DNA of 64,000 bases from Citrobacter koseri ATCC BAA-895 (GCF_000018045.1 NC_009792.1:3968001-4032000); one strand, 5' to 3'. Positions 46,852 through 56,836 are shown, counted from the stretch's first letter. Notes: generated by a model from the letters alone, not told the origin. A program made the numbers and translations.

Positions 46852-47178
46852 TTAGTCCCACCAAACGTCGAAAAGTTCGCTGGTGCGCACGTCTTCAAGT
46901 TTGTGTTCTTCCAGCCACTTACGCACAATCGCCTGATGTTCTTCGGTGCATTTGCCGATTTCCTGCATGCAGATCAGCCCTTCCCAGGACAGATAACCGC
47001 TGCCGTCAAACGCCAGTTTATTTGGCTCAATAACGTCATTGATAAAGTCATCGACAATTTTATCAACCTGCTCTTCAGAAGTGCCTTCCGGGAAACGCCA
47101 TGCAACCGAAAACCCTAATTCCTGGAATTCGTCGATATGCATTTTTTTACGCAGACGACGACTACGGTTCTTTGCCAT
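46852..47178 (-). CDS. yggL: YggL, 50S-associated DUF469 protein
   Basis: A 108-aa DUF469 protein starting MAKNRSRRLRKKMHIDEFQE at 47178, whose first base lies in the trmB stop codon (TAATG). Highly similar to E. coli YggL, reported to associate with 50S ribosomal subunits. Coupled to trmB. Confidence 0.95.
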   Translation of the reverse strand: MAKNRSRRLRKKMHIDEFQELGFSVAWRFPEGTSEEQVDKIVDDFINDVIEPNKLAFDGSGYLSWEGLICMQEIGKCTEEHQAIVRKWLEEHKLEDVRTSELFDVWWD

Positions 47179-47897
47179 TATTTCACCCTCTCGAACATTA
47201 AGTCCCATACGCCGTGGCCAAGACGATGACCACGTTGTTCAAATTTGGTTACCGGGCGCGATTCCGGGCGCGGTACATAATCGTTACTCTCTGACAGGTT
47301 TTTATACCCGTCGATGGAGGACATCACTTCCAGCATATGCTCCGCATAGGCTTCCCAGTCGGTCGCCATATGGAACACACCGCCCAGCTTCAGTTTGCTT
47401 TTCACCAGTTCGGCAAACGGAACCTGAACGATACGGCGTTTATTATGACGCGCTTTATGCCACGGGTCAGGGAAAAAGAGCTGAACCATCGATAAAGAAT
47501 TGTCAGGAATCATTTTATGCAGCACTTCAACCGCGTCATGACACATCACACGCAGGTTCCCGACGCCTTCTTCGTGCGCAGACGCCAGACATGCGCCAAC
47601 GCCAGGCGAATGCACTTCAATACCGAGGAAATTTTGTTCCGGGCGGGCTTTCGCCATCGCGACCAGCGAGGCGCCCATACCAAAACCAATCTCAAGCGTA
47701 ACCGGCGCGTCGCGGCCAAACAGCGTGGCGAAATCCACCGGTTCTTCGCTGAATTCAACGCCCATCACCGGCCAGTAGTTTTCCAGCGCGTGTTCCTGCC
47801 CTTTCGTCAGTCGCCCCTGGCGACGAACAAAGCTACGAATTCGGCGCAACGGGCGGCCGTTTTCATCAAATTCCGGTGAAATGACGTCGTTCTTCAT
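47178..47897 (-). CDS. trmB: tRNA (guanine-N7)-methyltransferase
   Basis: Makes m7G46 in tRNA. The start MKNDVISPEFDENG at 47897 gives 239 aa, as in E. coli. The SAM-binding motif LEIGFGMGASLVAMA and the FPDPWHKARHNKRR catalytic motif are clear. Divergent from mutY. Confidence 0.97.
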   Translation of the reverse strand: MKNDVISPEFDENGRPLRRIRSFVRRQGRLTKGQEHALENYWPVMGVEFSEEPVDFATLFGRDAPVTLEIGFGMGASLVAMAKARPEQNFLGIEVHSPGVGACLASAHEEGVGNLRVMCHDAVEVLHKMIPDNSLSMVQLFFPDPWHKARHNKRRIVQVPFAELVKSKLKLGGVFHMATDWEAYAEHMLEVMSSIDGYKNLSESNDYVPRPESRPVTKFEQRGHRLGHGVWDLMFERVK

Positions 47898-48058
47898 AAA
47901 AGTTAAGTCTGCTTGTGATTGAGTTCCGAAAACGGGCATTATCCAAAGTTAGTTGCCGGATGCAAGTAAAGGAAGAGAGTGATCACAGGAAAGTTCCGGT
48001 TTACACCTCGTTGCCTCTGTGCTGCAATCTTGCCCCCAGCAATTTTAAAGCGGTGACC

Positions 48059-49111
48059 ATGCAAGCGTCTCAATTTTCGGCTCAGGTTTTGGGCTGGTAC
48101 GACAAATACGGGCGGAAAACCCTGCCCTGGCAAATTGACAAGACGCCCTACAAAGTATGGCTCTCGGAAGTAATGTTGCAACAGACGCAGGTTGCGACAG
48201 TTATCCCCTATTTCGAACGTTTTATGTCGCACTTTCCAACAGTGACGGATTTAGCCAACGCGCCGCTGGATGAGGTTCTGCATTTGTGGACGGGCCTCGG
48301 CTACTACGCCCGCGCGCGCAATCTGCATAAGGCGGCGCAACAGGTGGCGACGCTGCACGGCGGCCGGTTCCCGGAAACGTTCGACGAGGTCGCCGCCCTG
48401 CCCGGCGTAGGCCGCTCCACCGCCGGCGCGGTTCTCTCGCTCTCTTTGGATAAACATTTTCCGATTCTCGACGGCAATGTTAAACGCGTGCTGGCACGCT
48501 GCTATGCTGTCAGCGGTTGGCCGGGGAAAAAAGAGGTTGAGAAACGGCTGTGGGATCTGAGCGAGCAGGTTACGCCTGCCAACGGCGTGGCGCGTTTTAA
48601 CCAGGCGATGATGGATTTAGGCGCTATGGTGTGTACGCGCTCCAGGCCGAAATGTTCGCTGTGCCCGCTCCAGAATGGCTGCGTTGCCGCCGCGAACGAG
48701 AGCTGGTCGCTGTACCCCGGCAAGAAGCCAAAACAGACGCTGCCGGAGCGTACAGGCTATTTTTTGCTGTTGCAGCATAATGACGACGTGTTTCTGGCGC
48801 AGCGTCCACCGAGCGGCTTATGGGGCGGATTATACTGTTTTCCTCAGTTTGAGGATGAAGATGGCTTACGTCAGTGGCTGGCGCAACGGCATATTCAGGC
48901 CGATAATCTCAGTCAACTTAATGCTTTTCGCCACACGTTTAGCCATTTCCACTTAGATATTGTGCCTATGTGGCTTCCCGTGTCTTCATTCACCGTGTGC
49001 ATGGATGAAGGCAACGCGCTCTGGTATAACTTAGCGCAACCGCCGTCGGTCGGACTGGCGGCCCCCGTGGAGCGTTTGTTACAGCAGTTACGTACCGGCG
49101 CGCCGGTTTGA
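48059..49111 (+). CDS. mutY: Adenine DNA glycosylase
   Basis: Removes adenine mispaired with 8-oxoguanine. The start MQASQFSAQVLGWYDKYG at 48059 gives 350 aa, as in E. coli. Helix-hairpin-helix is LPGVGRSTAGAVLSLSL with catalytic Asp in LDGNVKRVLARC. The 4Fe-4S cluster is CTRSRPKCSLCPLQNGC, and a C-terminal NUDT1-like domain (PPSGLWGGLYCFPQF) follows. Precedes yggX by 28 bases. Confidence 0.98.
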   Translation: MQASQFSAQVLGWYDKYGRKTLPWQIDKTPYKVWLSEVMLQQTQVATVIPYFERFMSHFPTVTDLANAPLDEVLHLWTGLGYYARARNLHKAAQQVATLHGGRFPETFDEVAALPGVGRSTAGAVLSLSLDKHFPILDGNVKRVLARCYAVSGWPGKKEVEKRLWDLSEQVTPANGVARFNQAMMDLGAMVCTRSRPKCSLCPLQNGCVAAANESWSLYPGKKPKQTLPERTGYFLLLQHNDDVFLAQRPPSGLWGGLYCFPQFEDEDGLRQWLAQRHIQADNLSQLNAFRHTFSHFHLDIVPMWLPVSSFTVCMDEGNALWYNLAQPPSVGLAAPVERLLQQLRTGAPV

Positions 49112-49139
49112 GCACCCCGGTCGATAAAGAGGATTTTTT

Positions 49140-49415
49140 ATGAGCAGAACCATTTTTTGTACTTTCCTGCAACGTGAAGCGGAAGGCCAGGATTTTCAGC
49201 TGTACCCGGGCGAACTGGGGAAACGCATCTACAACGAGATCTCTAAAGAAGCGTGGGCGCAGTGGCAGCATAAGCAAACCATGCTGATCAACGAAAAGAA
49301 ACTCAACATGATGAACGTCGAGCACCGCAAACTGCTGGAGCAGGAGATGATCAACTTCCTGTTTGAAGGGAAAGACGTGCATATTGAAGGCTATACGCCG
49401 GAAGAGAAAAAATAA
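49140..49415 (+). CDS. yggX: Fe(II)-trafficking protein YggX
   Basis: A 91-aa SoxS-regulated protein that protects iron-sulfur clusters in Salmonella and E. coli. Start MSRTIFCTFLQREAEGQDF with the conserved cysteine at position 7. Lies between mutY and mltC in the usual operon. Confidence 0.97.
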   Translation: MSRTIFCTFLQREAEGQDFQLYPGELGKRIYNEISKEAWAQWQHKQTMLINEKKLNMMNVEHRKLLEQEMINFLFEGKDVHIEGYTPEEKK

Positions 49416-49436
49416 GCATCTCTTGCTGGCAATCTC

Positions 49437-49473
49437 GTAGGCCGGATAAGGTGCTTGCACCGCCATCCGGCAA
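49437..49473. repeat. REP unit
   Basis: AGGCCGGATAAGGTGCTTGCACCGCCATCCGGC palindrome between yggX and mltC. Confidence 0.85.
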
Positions 49474-49512
49474 AACGATACAACAACAAACACAACACGC
49501 ACTCCCGGAATG

Positions 49513-50595
49513 ATGAAAAAATTTTTCGCGCTTGCTCTTGTTGCGCCGTTGCTCATCTCCTGCTCCAGTTCGACCAAAAAAGGCGATACCTATAACGAAG
49601 CCTGGGTCAAGGATACCAACGGTTTTGATATTCTGATGGGGCAGTTTGCCCATAACATTGAGAATCTGTGGGGGTTCAAGGAAGTGTTGATCGCGGGTCC
49701 GAAGGACTACGTGAAGTACACTGACCAGTATCAGACCCGCAGCCACATCAACTTTGACGACGGTACGATCACCGTCGAAACCATTGCCGGAACAGAGCCC
49801 GCCGCGCACCTGCGTCGCGCGATCATCAAGACGCTGCTAATGGGCGACGACCCCGGTTCGGTCGACCTCTACTCGGACGTCGATGATATTCAGATCTCCA
49901 GAGAGCCGTTCCTGTATGGTCAGGTGGTCGATAATACCGGGCAACCCATTCGCTGGGAGGGACGCGCAACCAACTTCGCTGACTATCTGCTGAAAACGCG
50001 TCTTAAGAGTCGCAGTAACGGTCTGCGCATCATCTACAGCGTGACGATCAATCTGGTGCCGAACCACCTGGATAAACGTGCGCATAAATATGTTGGCATG
50101 GTTCGCCAGGCCGCACGCAAATACGGCGTCGATGAGTCGCTGATTCTGGCAATTATGCAAACCGAGTCCTCTTTCAACCCGTATGCGGTCAGCCGTTCCG
50201 ACGCGCTGGGGCTGATGCAGGTGGTACAGCACACCGCCGGGAAGGACGTATTCCGTTCACAGGGGAAATCGGGCACGCCAGGCCGCAGTTTCCTGTTCGA
50301 TCCTGCCAGCAACATTGATACCGGTACCGCTTATCTGGCGATGCTCAACAATGTCTATTTAGGCGGCATTGATAATCCGACATCGCGTCGTTACGCGGTG
50401 ATCACCGCCTATAACGGCGGTGCAGGCAGCGTGTTGCGCGTTTTCTCTAACGATAAGGTTCAGGCGGCAAACATTATCAACAGTATGTCCCCGGGCGATG
50501 TGTACCAGACATTAACCACGCGGCATCCTTCTGCGGAATCGCGTCGCTATCTGTATAAGGTCAATGCCACCCAGAAATCCTACCGTCGGAAGTAA
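49513..50595 (+). CDS. mltC: Membrane-bound lytic transglycosylase C
   Basis: An outer-membrane lipoprotein that cleaves peptidoglycan. Start at 49513 or one codon earlier. Signal MKKFFALALVAPLLISC has a LISC lipobox. An N-terminal DUF3393 domain is followed by a C-terminal SLT domain with catalytic Glu in MQTESSFNPYAVS, then ALGLMQV and ITAYNGGAGS. About 360 aa, as in E. coli. Confidence 0.97.
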   Translation: MKKFFALALVAPLLISCSSSTKKGDTYNEAWVKDTNGFDILMGQFAHNIENLWGFKEVLIAGPKDYVKYTDQYQTRSHINFDDGTITVETIAGTEPAAHLRRAIIKTLLMGDDPGSVDLYSDVDDIQISREPFLYGQVVDNTGQPIRWEGRATNFADYLLKTRLKSRSNGLRIIYSVTINLVPNHLDKRAHKYVGMVRQAARKYGVDESLILAIMQTESSFNPYAVSRSDALGLMQVVQHTAGKDVFRSQGKSGTPGRSFLFDPASNIDTGTAYLAMLNNVYLGGIDNPTSRRYAVITAYNGGAGSVLRVFSNDKVQAANIINSMSPGDVYQTLTTRHPSAESRRYLYKVNATQKSYRRK

Positions 50596-50603
50596 TCTCG
50601 CCG

Positions 50604-50633
50604 TTCCCGCCCCCGATCGCACTGGGGCGGGAA
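50604..50633 (+). terminator. mltC terminator
   Basis: TTCCCGCCCC-N10-GGGGCGGGAA perfect 10-bp stem after the mltC stop. Confidence 0.65.
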
Positions 50634-50666
50634 GGCCGAAAAGTGTTAACTCCATCACTCTTTTGC

Positions 50667-50691
50667 TTTGCAATTAGAAATTGTTTGCAAA
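50667..50691 (+). promoter_or_regulatory. Imperfect palindrome upstream of nupG
   Basis: TTTGCAAT...GCAAA repeat in the A+T-rich nupG promoter region. E. coli nupG is controlled by CytR, DeoR and CRP; this could be a CytR-type site, but the match is loose. Confidence 0.35.
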
Positions 50692-50806
50692 TATTTGTCA
50701 CAGGTAACAAAAAATACCCTTTCCTCATTGATAGAATCACATCATATTGCAACGGCAAATGTGCCTTTTAAAACATTCATCCGCTATATGGTGTGAGGAA
50801 ATTAAC

Positions 50807-52063
50807 ATGAATCTTAAGCTGCAGCTGAAAGTCCTCTCCTTTCTGCAGTTCTGCCTGTGGGGAAGCTGGCTTACCACCCTCGGCTCATATATGTTTGTCA
50901 CCCTTAAATTCGACGGTGCATCCATCGGTGCTGTGTATAGCTCGCTGGGGATTGCCGCCGTCTTTATGCCCACGCTGTTAGGGATTGTGGCCGACAAATG
51001 GTTGAGTGCGAAATGGGTATACGCCATTTGCCACGTCGTTGGCGCTGCAACATTGTTCATGGCTGCCGAAGTGACCACGCCAGGCGCCATGTTCTTTGTG
51101 ATCTTGCTTAACTCGCTGGCCTATATGCCAACGTTAGGGTTGATCAACACCATCTCCTACTACCGCCTGCAATCTGCAGGGCTGGACATCGTCACCGACT
51201 TCCCGCCTATTCGTATCTGGGGCACCATCGGCTTTATTATGGCGATGTGGGGCGTAAGCTTCTCTGGCTTTGAACTGAGCCATATGCAGCTGTACATCGG
51301 CGCGGCGCTTTCCGTCATTCTGGTACTGTTTACGCTTACGCTGCCGCACATTCCGGTTGCCAGACAGCAGAAGAACCAGAGCTGGACTTCAATGCTGGGG
51401 CTGGATGCTTTCGCGCTGTTCAAAAACAAACGCATGGCGATTTTCTTTATCTTCTCCATGATGCTGGGCGCCGAGCTGCAAATTACCAATATGTTCGGTA
51501 ACACCTTCCTGCACAGCTTTGATAAAGATCCGCTGTTCGCCAGCAGCTTTATCGTGCAGCATGCCTCGGTCATGATGTCGATTTCGCAGATTTCCGAGAC
51601 ACTGTTCATCCTGACCATTCCGTTTTTCTTAAGCCGTTACGGTATTAAGAACGTCATGCTGATCAGTATTGTGGCCTGGATGCTGCGCTTTGGCCTGTTC
51701 GCTTATGGCGACCCAACGCCGTTCGGTACCGTGCTGCTGGTTCTGTCGATGATTGTTTACGGTTGCGCCTTCGACTTCTTCAACATCTCCGGTTCGGTGT
51801 TTGTGGAAAAAGAGGTACGCCCTGAAATCCGCGCCAGTGCGCAGGGCATGTTCCTGATGATGACTAACGGCTTCGGTTGTATCCTTGGCGGCGTCGTGAG
51901 CGGTAAAGTGGTGGAACACTACACCCTGAACGGGATTACCGACTGGCAGACCGTGTGGCTGATTTTCGCAGGCTACTCTCTGGTTCTGGCCTTTGCGTTC
52001 GTGGCGCTGTTTAAATACAAACACGTTCGCGTTCCGGCAGGCGCGCAGACTATCGCGCATTAA
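50807..52063 (+). CDS. nupG: Nucleoside:H+ symporter NupG
   Basis: A 418-aa NHS-family MFS nucleoside permease with 12 membrane segments; start MNLKLQLKVLSFLQ at 50807 preceded by GTGAGGAAATTAAC. Conserved PPIRIWGTIGFIMAMW and ISGSVFVEKEV stretches match E. coli NupG. Confidence 0.97.
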   Translation: MNLKLQLKVLSFLQFCLWGSWLTTLGSYMFVTLKFDGASIGAVYSSLGIAAVFMPTLLGIVADKWLSAKWVYAICHVVGAATLFMAAEVTTPGAMFFVILLNSLAYMPTLGLINTISYYRLQSAGLDIVTDFPPIRIWGTIGFIMAMWGVSFSGFELSHMQLYIGAALSVILVLFTLTLPHIPVARQQKNQSWTSMLGLDAFALFKNKRMAIFFIFSMMLGAELQITNMFGNTFLHSFDKDPLFASSFIVQHASVMMSISQISETLFILTIPFFLSRYGIKNVMLISIVAWMLRFGLFAYGDPTPFGTVLLVLSMIVYGCAFDFFNISGSVFVEKEVRPEIRASAQGMFLMMTNGFGCILGGVVSGKVVEHYTLNGITDWQTVWLIFAGYSLVLAFAFVALFKYKHVRVPAGAQTIAH

Positions 52064-52069
52064 TCTTTA

Positions 52070-52135
52070 CGCCGGATGGCGCTAATGCTTATCCGGCCTA
52101 CAAGGGAGTCGCCCCGTAGGCCGGATAACGCGAAC
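52070..52135. repeat. REP/BIME pair
   Basis: GCCGGATGGCGCTAATGCTTATCCGGC and AGGCCGGATAACGCG in the convergent nupG/speC gap. Confidence 0.85.
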
Positions 52136-54271
52136 TTATTTCAGCACATAGCCATACAGACGTTTAATCCCATCGGCATCAGTCTCGCTGTAAACCCCTT
52201 GCAGTTCCGGTGAGAAGCCGGGTAGCAAATTGACGCCCTCTTCCAGCGCCAGGAAGTAGCGCTGCACCGCCCCACCCCACACTTCGCCCGGCACGACGCA
52301 CAGCACACCCGGTGGATATGGCAGCGCGCCTTCTGCCGCGATACGCCCTTCAGCGTCACGAATACGCACTAACTCAACATCGCCGCGAATAAAAGCGCTA
52401 TTGGCATCCTGCGGATTCATCGCCACCGCAGGCAGGCTCTCTTTGCGGAACATCGCTTTTTGCAGATCTTTCACGTCAAAACTGACGTACAGATCGTGCA
52501 TCTCCTGGCATAACTGGCGCAGGGTGTAGTCGCGGTAACGTACCGGATATTTGTTAAAGATGGTCGGCAGCACATCCGCCAGCGGCGTGTCGTCTTCGAT
52601 ATGTTGTTCGAACTGGGCCAGCATCGCCACCAGTTGCGCCATTTTGGCTTCGCTTTCGGCAGGCGTCAGCAGGAACAAAATCGAGTTGAGATCGCATTTT
52701 TCCGGCACGATGCCGTTCTCACGCAGATAGTGCGCCAGAATAGTGGCCGGGATACCAAAGTCGGTATAGCGCCCGGTTTCAGCATCAATGCCCGGCGTGG
52801 TCAACAGCAGTTTGCACGGATCGACAAAATACTGATCCTCCGCATAGCCTGCAAAGCCATGCCATTTCGCCCCGGGTTCAAAGCTGAAGAAGCGTCGATC
52901 GCTGGCAATCAGTGCCGTTGGATGCTCCTGCCACGGCTTACCGTCCACAAGCGGCGGAATGAATGGCTGAAGCAGTTTGCAGCGGGCGAGTATCGCCTTG
53001 CGCGCCTCGATGCCCAGCGCCACACACTCTGCCCACAGGCGGCGACCGCTCTCCCCTTCATGGATTTTGGCATTGACATCCAGCGCAGCAAACAGCGGGT
53101 AGAACGGACTGGTGGAAGCATGCAGCATAAAGGCGTTATTCAGGCGCTTGTGCGGGCAAAAACGCGCCTGACCGCGAATGTGGTTGTCCTTTTTGTGAAT
53201 CTGCGAGGTTTGCGAGAAACCAGCCTGCTGCTTGTGTACCGACTGCGTAACAAAAATCCCCGGATCGTTTTCGTTCAGCGCCAGCAGCAGCGGCGAACCG
53301 TCCGCCATCATCGGAATAAATTGCTCATACCCGACCCAGGCGGAGTCAAACAGGATGTAATCACACAGACTGCCGATTTTGTCGATAACCTGACGGGCGT
53401 TGTAGATCGTGCCGTCATACGTCCCCAGTTGAATGACAGCCAGACGAAACGGGCGCGGCCGATCGGCTTTCTGCGGGGCGACCTCGCGGATCTGCTCACG
53501 CAGGTATGCCTCGTCAAAACAGTGCTCATCAATGCCGCCGATAAAACCAAACGGGTTGCGCGCGGCTTCGAGATAGACCGGCGTGGCGCCCGCCTGAATC
53601 AACGCCCCGTGGTGGTTTGATTTATGGTTGTTACGATCGAACAGCACCAGATCGCCGCGCGTCAGCAGCGCGTTGGTCACAACCTTATTCGCCGCCGAGG
53701 TGCCATTCAGCACGAAATACGTTTTATCCGCATGAAAGACTTTCGCCGCAAACTTCTGCGCATGCTTGGCCGATCCCTCATGAATGAGCAGATCCCCCAG
53801 CTTTACGTCCGCGTTGCACATATCCGCCCGAAAGAGGTTTTCGCCGAAGAAGTCATAAAAATGCCGACCGGCCGGGTGTTTTCTGAAAAACTCACCGTGC
53901 TGATGGCCCGGGCAGGCAAAAGTGCTGTTACCCATATCGACATACTGGGTCAGCGTGTCATAAAACGGCGGCAGCAGATTCTCTTCATAACGGCAGGCGG
54001 CCGATTCCAGTTCCAGCCAGTCCTGCGCGTTGCCGCTTATCACCGCCTCAACACCGGCAGGCGCATCAACATGATCGTCAGAGAGAATAAACACCGGCAA
54101 CTGAAAACCGGTGCGTTTAAGCAATGCCAGGATGCCGCTGCGACTGTCTGCAACGGTAATGACGACTGCCGCGACATCAGTAAAGTCAGTGCCATCCAGC
54201 GCCACCACATGGCGGTGAGTAGACAAGCGAGAGACCAGTTCACCACTGGCGGCAATATTCATTGATTTCAT
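52136..54271 (-). CDS. speC: Constitutive ornithine decarboxylase
   Basis: A PLP enzyme that makes putrescine from ornithine. The start MKSMNIAASGELVSRL at 54271 gives 711 aa, as in E. coli SpeC; the frame runs on upstream without coding resemblance. The PLP lysine lies in SVHKQQAGFSQTSQIHKK. The receiver-like wing domain, aspartate-aminotransferase-fold core and C-terminal domain are complete. Confidence 0.97.
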   Translation of the reverse strand: MKSMNIAASGELVSRLSTHRHVVALDGTDFTDVAAVVITVADSRSGILALLKRTGFQLPVFILSDDHVDAPAGVEAVISGNAQDWLELESAACRYEENLLPPFYDTLTQYVDMGNSTFACPGHQHGEFFRKHPAGRHFYDFFGENLFRADMCNADVKLGDLLIHEGSAKHAQKFAAKVFHADKTYFVLNGTSAANKVVTNALLTRGDLVLFDRNNHKSNHHGALIQAGATPVYLEAARNPFGFIGGIDEHCFDEAYLREQIREVAPQKADRPRPFRLAVIQLGTYDGTIYNARQVIDKIGSLCDYILFDSAWVGYEQFIPMMADGSPLLLALNENDPGIFVTQSVHKQQAGFSQTSQIHKKDNHIRGQARFCPHKRLNNAFMLHASTSPFYPLFAALDVNAKIHEGESGRRLWAECVALGIEARKAILARCKLLQPFIPPLVDGKPWQEHPTALIASDRRFFSFEPGAKWHGFAGYAEDQYFVDPCKLLLTTPGIDAETGRYTDFGIPATILAHYLRENGIVPEKCDLNSILFLLTPAESEAKMAQLVAMLAQFEQHIEDDTPLADVLPTIFNKYPVRYRDYTLRQLCQEMHDLYVSFDVKDLQKAMFRKESLPAVAMNPQDANSAFIRGDVELVRIRDAEGRIAAEGALPYPPGVLCVVPGEVWGGAVQRYFLALEEGVNLLPGFSPELQGVYSETDADGIKRLYGYVLK

Positions 54272-54698
54272 AAGCGCAAAAACCCGTTTCGGGAGAATAG
54301 AAGTCCCGGGCAAGGTAACATTACCCTGCCCCACGAAATGTTGGGTCAAACTGGTCACCAGCTCCGACCGCCAGACATCAGTAAAAGCAGACAGCCTCTG
54401 ATCTTACTGTTGTCCCGCAGTGAGCGTGCGCTGCCCTCACCGCATGGTGAGAGAATGAAGGGAGATCAAAGAAAGGGGCAATCGTCGCGCAGAAAGGCGA
54501 AGTTGAAGGCGATGTAAGGGTAATATGATCATCCCAGGCAGCCCCGTACAAACAGGAGAAAATTCGCGCAATCATGGCACCTTTCCCCTGGGGGCGCAAG
54601 ATCAAATCCCGGACATACGCGCCATCGACAAACGCGCATAATGCGTGATATTCGGGGCATAATAATGCAATCAGATAAAACAAATAGCAGGAGCGACT
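54272..54698. promoter_or_regulatory. speC / yqgA divergent spacer
   Basis: 427 bases hold the promoters of leftward speC and rightward yqgA. Open frames on the minus strand (to 54683) show no family resemblance and look non-coding. No repeat, riboswitch or operator was recognised. Confidence 0.4.
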
Positions 54699-55406
54699 GT
54701 GGTAATCGGGCCTTTTATTAACGCCAGCGCCGTTTTAGCTGGAGGCGTGCTTGGCGCGCTTCTCAGCCAGCGTTTACCGGAACGGATTCGTGTCTCAATG
54801 ACCTCTATTTTCGGGCTGGCATCGCTGGGGATCGGTATTTTACTGGTCATAAAATGCGCTAACCTTCCGGTGATGGTTCTGGCGACAATCATCGGCGCGC
54901 TTATCGGCGAGTTTTGTTACCTGGAAAAAGGCATCAACACGGCGGTGACGAAAGCGCAGCAACTGATTAAGAAACCGGGGAAGAAAGCCGTCCACGACAC
55001 CTTTATTCAGAACTATGTCGCCATTATTGTTCTTTTTTGCGCCAGCGGAACCGGCATTTTCGGCGCGATGCATGAAGGCATGACCGGCGACCCGAGCATT
55101 CTCATCGCAAAATCGTTTCTCGATTTCTTCACGGCCATGATCTTCGCCTGCTCGCTGGGAGTCGCCGTCGCCGTTATTTCCGCCCCTATGTTGGTTATCC
55201 AGCTATTGCTCGCCACCTGCGCAGCCTTAATTTTACCGCTCACCACCCCGGCGATGATGGCAGATTTTAGTGCCGTAGGCGGATTACTGCTGCTGGCGAC
55301 CGGTCTACGTATTTGCGGAATCAAGATGTTTGCGGTGGTCAATATGCTCCCCGCCCTGCTCCTGGCGATGCCGCTTTCCGCCGCGTGGACCGCGTTTTTT
55401 GCCTGA
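54699..55406 (+). CDS. yqgA: DUF554 membrane protein YqgA
   Basis: A 235-aa protein with about six or seven membrane segments, DUF554 family, GTG start (AGGAG 5 bases upstream). Conserved GVLGALLSQRLPERIR and GTGIFGAMHEGMTGDPSIL match E. coli YqgA. Function unknown. It is the last backbone protein gene before the pheV island. Confidence 0.94.
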   Translation: MVIGPFINASAVLAGGVLGALLSQRLPERIRVSMTSIFGLASLGIGILLVIKCANLPVMVLATIIGALIGEFCYLEKGINTAVTKAQQLIKKPGKKAVHDTFIQNYVAIIVLFCASGTGIFGAMHEGMTGDPSILIAKSFLDFFTAMIFACSLGVAVAVISAPMLVIQLLLATCAALILPLTTPAMMADFSAVGGLLLLATGLRICGIKMFAVVNMLPALLLAMPLSAAWTAFFA

Positions 55407-55472
55407 AAATGCGTGCAATACCAACAATCTGGTGATAGATTGTGCAGTCTGCATGGATTTGAAGAAATTTCG

Positions 55473-55501
55473 TTGACGAAACGAAGCGAATCGGTTTTAA
55501 T
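55473..55501 (+). promoter_or_regulatory. pheV promoter
   Basis: TTGACG (55473-55478), 17-base spacer, TTTAAT (55496-55501), followed by a GC-rich discriminator (GCGCCCCG) typical of stringently controlled tRNA genes. Confidence 0.75.
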
Positions 55502-55511
55502 GCGCCCCGTT

Positions 55512-55587
55512 GCCCGGATAGCTCAGTCGGTAGAGCAGGGGATTGAAAATCCCCGTGTCCTTGGTTCGATTCCGAGTCCGGGCACCA
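55512..55587 (+). tRNA. pheV: tRNA-Phe (GAA), pheV
   Basis: A 76-base cloverleaf beginning GCCCGGATAGCTCAGTCGG, anticodon GAA at 55545-55547, T-arm GGTTCGATTCC and encoded CCA end. It matches E. coli pheU/pheV tRNA. Its 3' end is a common integration site for islands, and an integrase remnant follows in the same direction. Confidence 0.98.
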
Positions 55588-55738
55588 CTTTCTTGCTTGT
55601 TTTGCGCGTTTCTATGAATCTCTATATGTAGCGGGTTCAATAAGTTAGCGGAAAACTCTTCCCAGCGGATATCTATTTATCTGTCTGTATCTGGGGCTTT
55701 TGGTGGTCAACCTGGTTCGATAAAGGAATGCCCCCCAA

Positions 55739-56077
55739 ATGGCATTAACCGATAAACAAGTCCGCAGTGCAAAACCCTCTGATAAACCCTACAAGCTCGT
55801 TAACACGCTCGATTTGTATCTTCCCGGTTCCCTTATCTGGTATCTCAAATATCGTTTTGAGGGAAAAGAATCAAGAGTGCCACTCGGTTCTTATCCCGAA
55901 ACCTCACCCGCCCTTGCCCGCGAAAAACGCAATGCCACTAAACGGATACTAAAATCAGGTTTAAATCCTTCACAACAGTGTCGGTCTGAAAAAATCATTG
56001 TTGATGAATCTCTGACGTTTCAGTATATCGCCACCCTGTGGCATACAGATTGCCTGAGACTTGTAGTGGCTCAGTAA
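55739..56077 (+). pseudogene. Truncated P4-type tyrosine integrase
   Basis: A 112-aa fragment of about 400 expected. It has the N-terminal arm-binding DUF4102 domain typical of P4-like integrases that target tRNA genes (MALTDKQVRSAKPSDKPYKL, LKYRFEGKESRVPLGSYPE, ALAREKR). The reading leaves the family after about TFQYIATLW, where an IS3-type element joins, so the catalytic domain is lost. Position 152 bases after pheV marks the left end of the island. Confidence 0.88.
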
Positions 56078-56079
56078 TT

Positions 56080-56836
56080 CCGGACACCTCAATAGCCTGT
56101 TAATTGTAACAACAGTAAATTGAGGTAAGCGAATAATGACCCAACGTAAACAAACCAAACGCCGTTTTTCTCCCGAATTTAAGCTCGAAGCGATTGAACA
56201 GGTTGTTAAATATCAACAGTCTGCTGTTGAGGTCGTTCATACTCTTGAACCAGACCCCAGCCAATTACGTAAATGGATACGTCAGTATTAGGCCGAAGTG
56301 AGTGACGTGACGCCGGATAATCCTGCTCTGACGTCCGAGCAACGTGAAATCCAGTCACTGAGGGCGCGAATTAAGAGACCAGAAATGGAAAAAGAAATAC
56401 TAAAGCAGGCAGCCGTGTTGATGAGCGAAATACCCGTCAAATCTATGCATTAATCACACGGCTGAAAGCAAAATGGCCGGTGATTGAGTTGTGTCGTCTG
56501 CTGAAAATAACGCGTAGCGTTTACTATGCATCGCTAAAGCGGTCGGTCGATATAAGCCGACTGCATCTGAGAAGCCGTTTGCGGGAGTTACATCAACAGA
56601 GCCGGGGGTCAGCCGGAAATCGAACCCTGAGTCTGCTAATGCGTCGCTCCGGTTATAACGTGGGACGTTGGCTGGCTCGTAGGTTGATGCAAGAATGTGG
56701 TCTGGAGAGCCGCCAACCAGGGAAACATCCCTACCGAAACGTCGGGGAAGAAACATCTGCCTCCCCGAACTTGCTGAAACGGCAGTTCACACCGACGCAA
56801 GCAAATCGAGTCTGGAGTTGCGATATCAGGACGTAG
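56080..56836 (+). mobile_element. IS3-family insertion sequence remnant
   Basis: OrfA begins near 56136 (MTQRKQTKRRFSPEFKLEAI, a transposase helix-turn-helix) but has an in-frame TAG at 56289-56291; its leucine-zipper part continues in frame to about 56410. OrfB follows near 56434 (RQIYALITRLKAKWPVIELC, then MRRSGYNVGRWLARRLM) and stops at 56836 at VWSCDIRT, right where the first Asp of the DDE triad is expected. The integrase core is missing. The boundary at 56836 abuts a leftward ORF fragment, so a deletion or later rearrangement removed the right end. Confidence 0.8.

Noticed and set aside
54378..54683. Leftward 101-codon ORF between speC and yqgA
   Set aside because: Composition and position suggest non-coding promoter DNA; no family resemblance and no good ribosome site.
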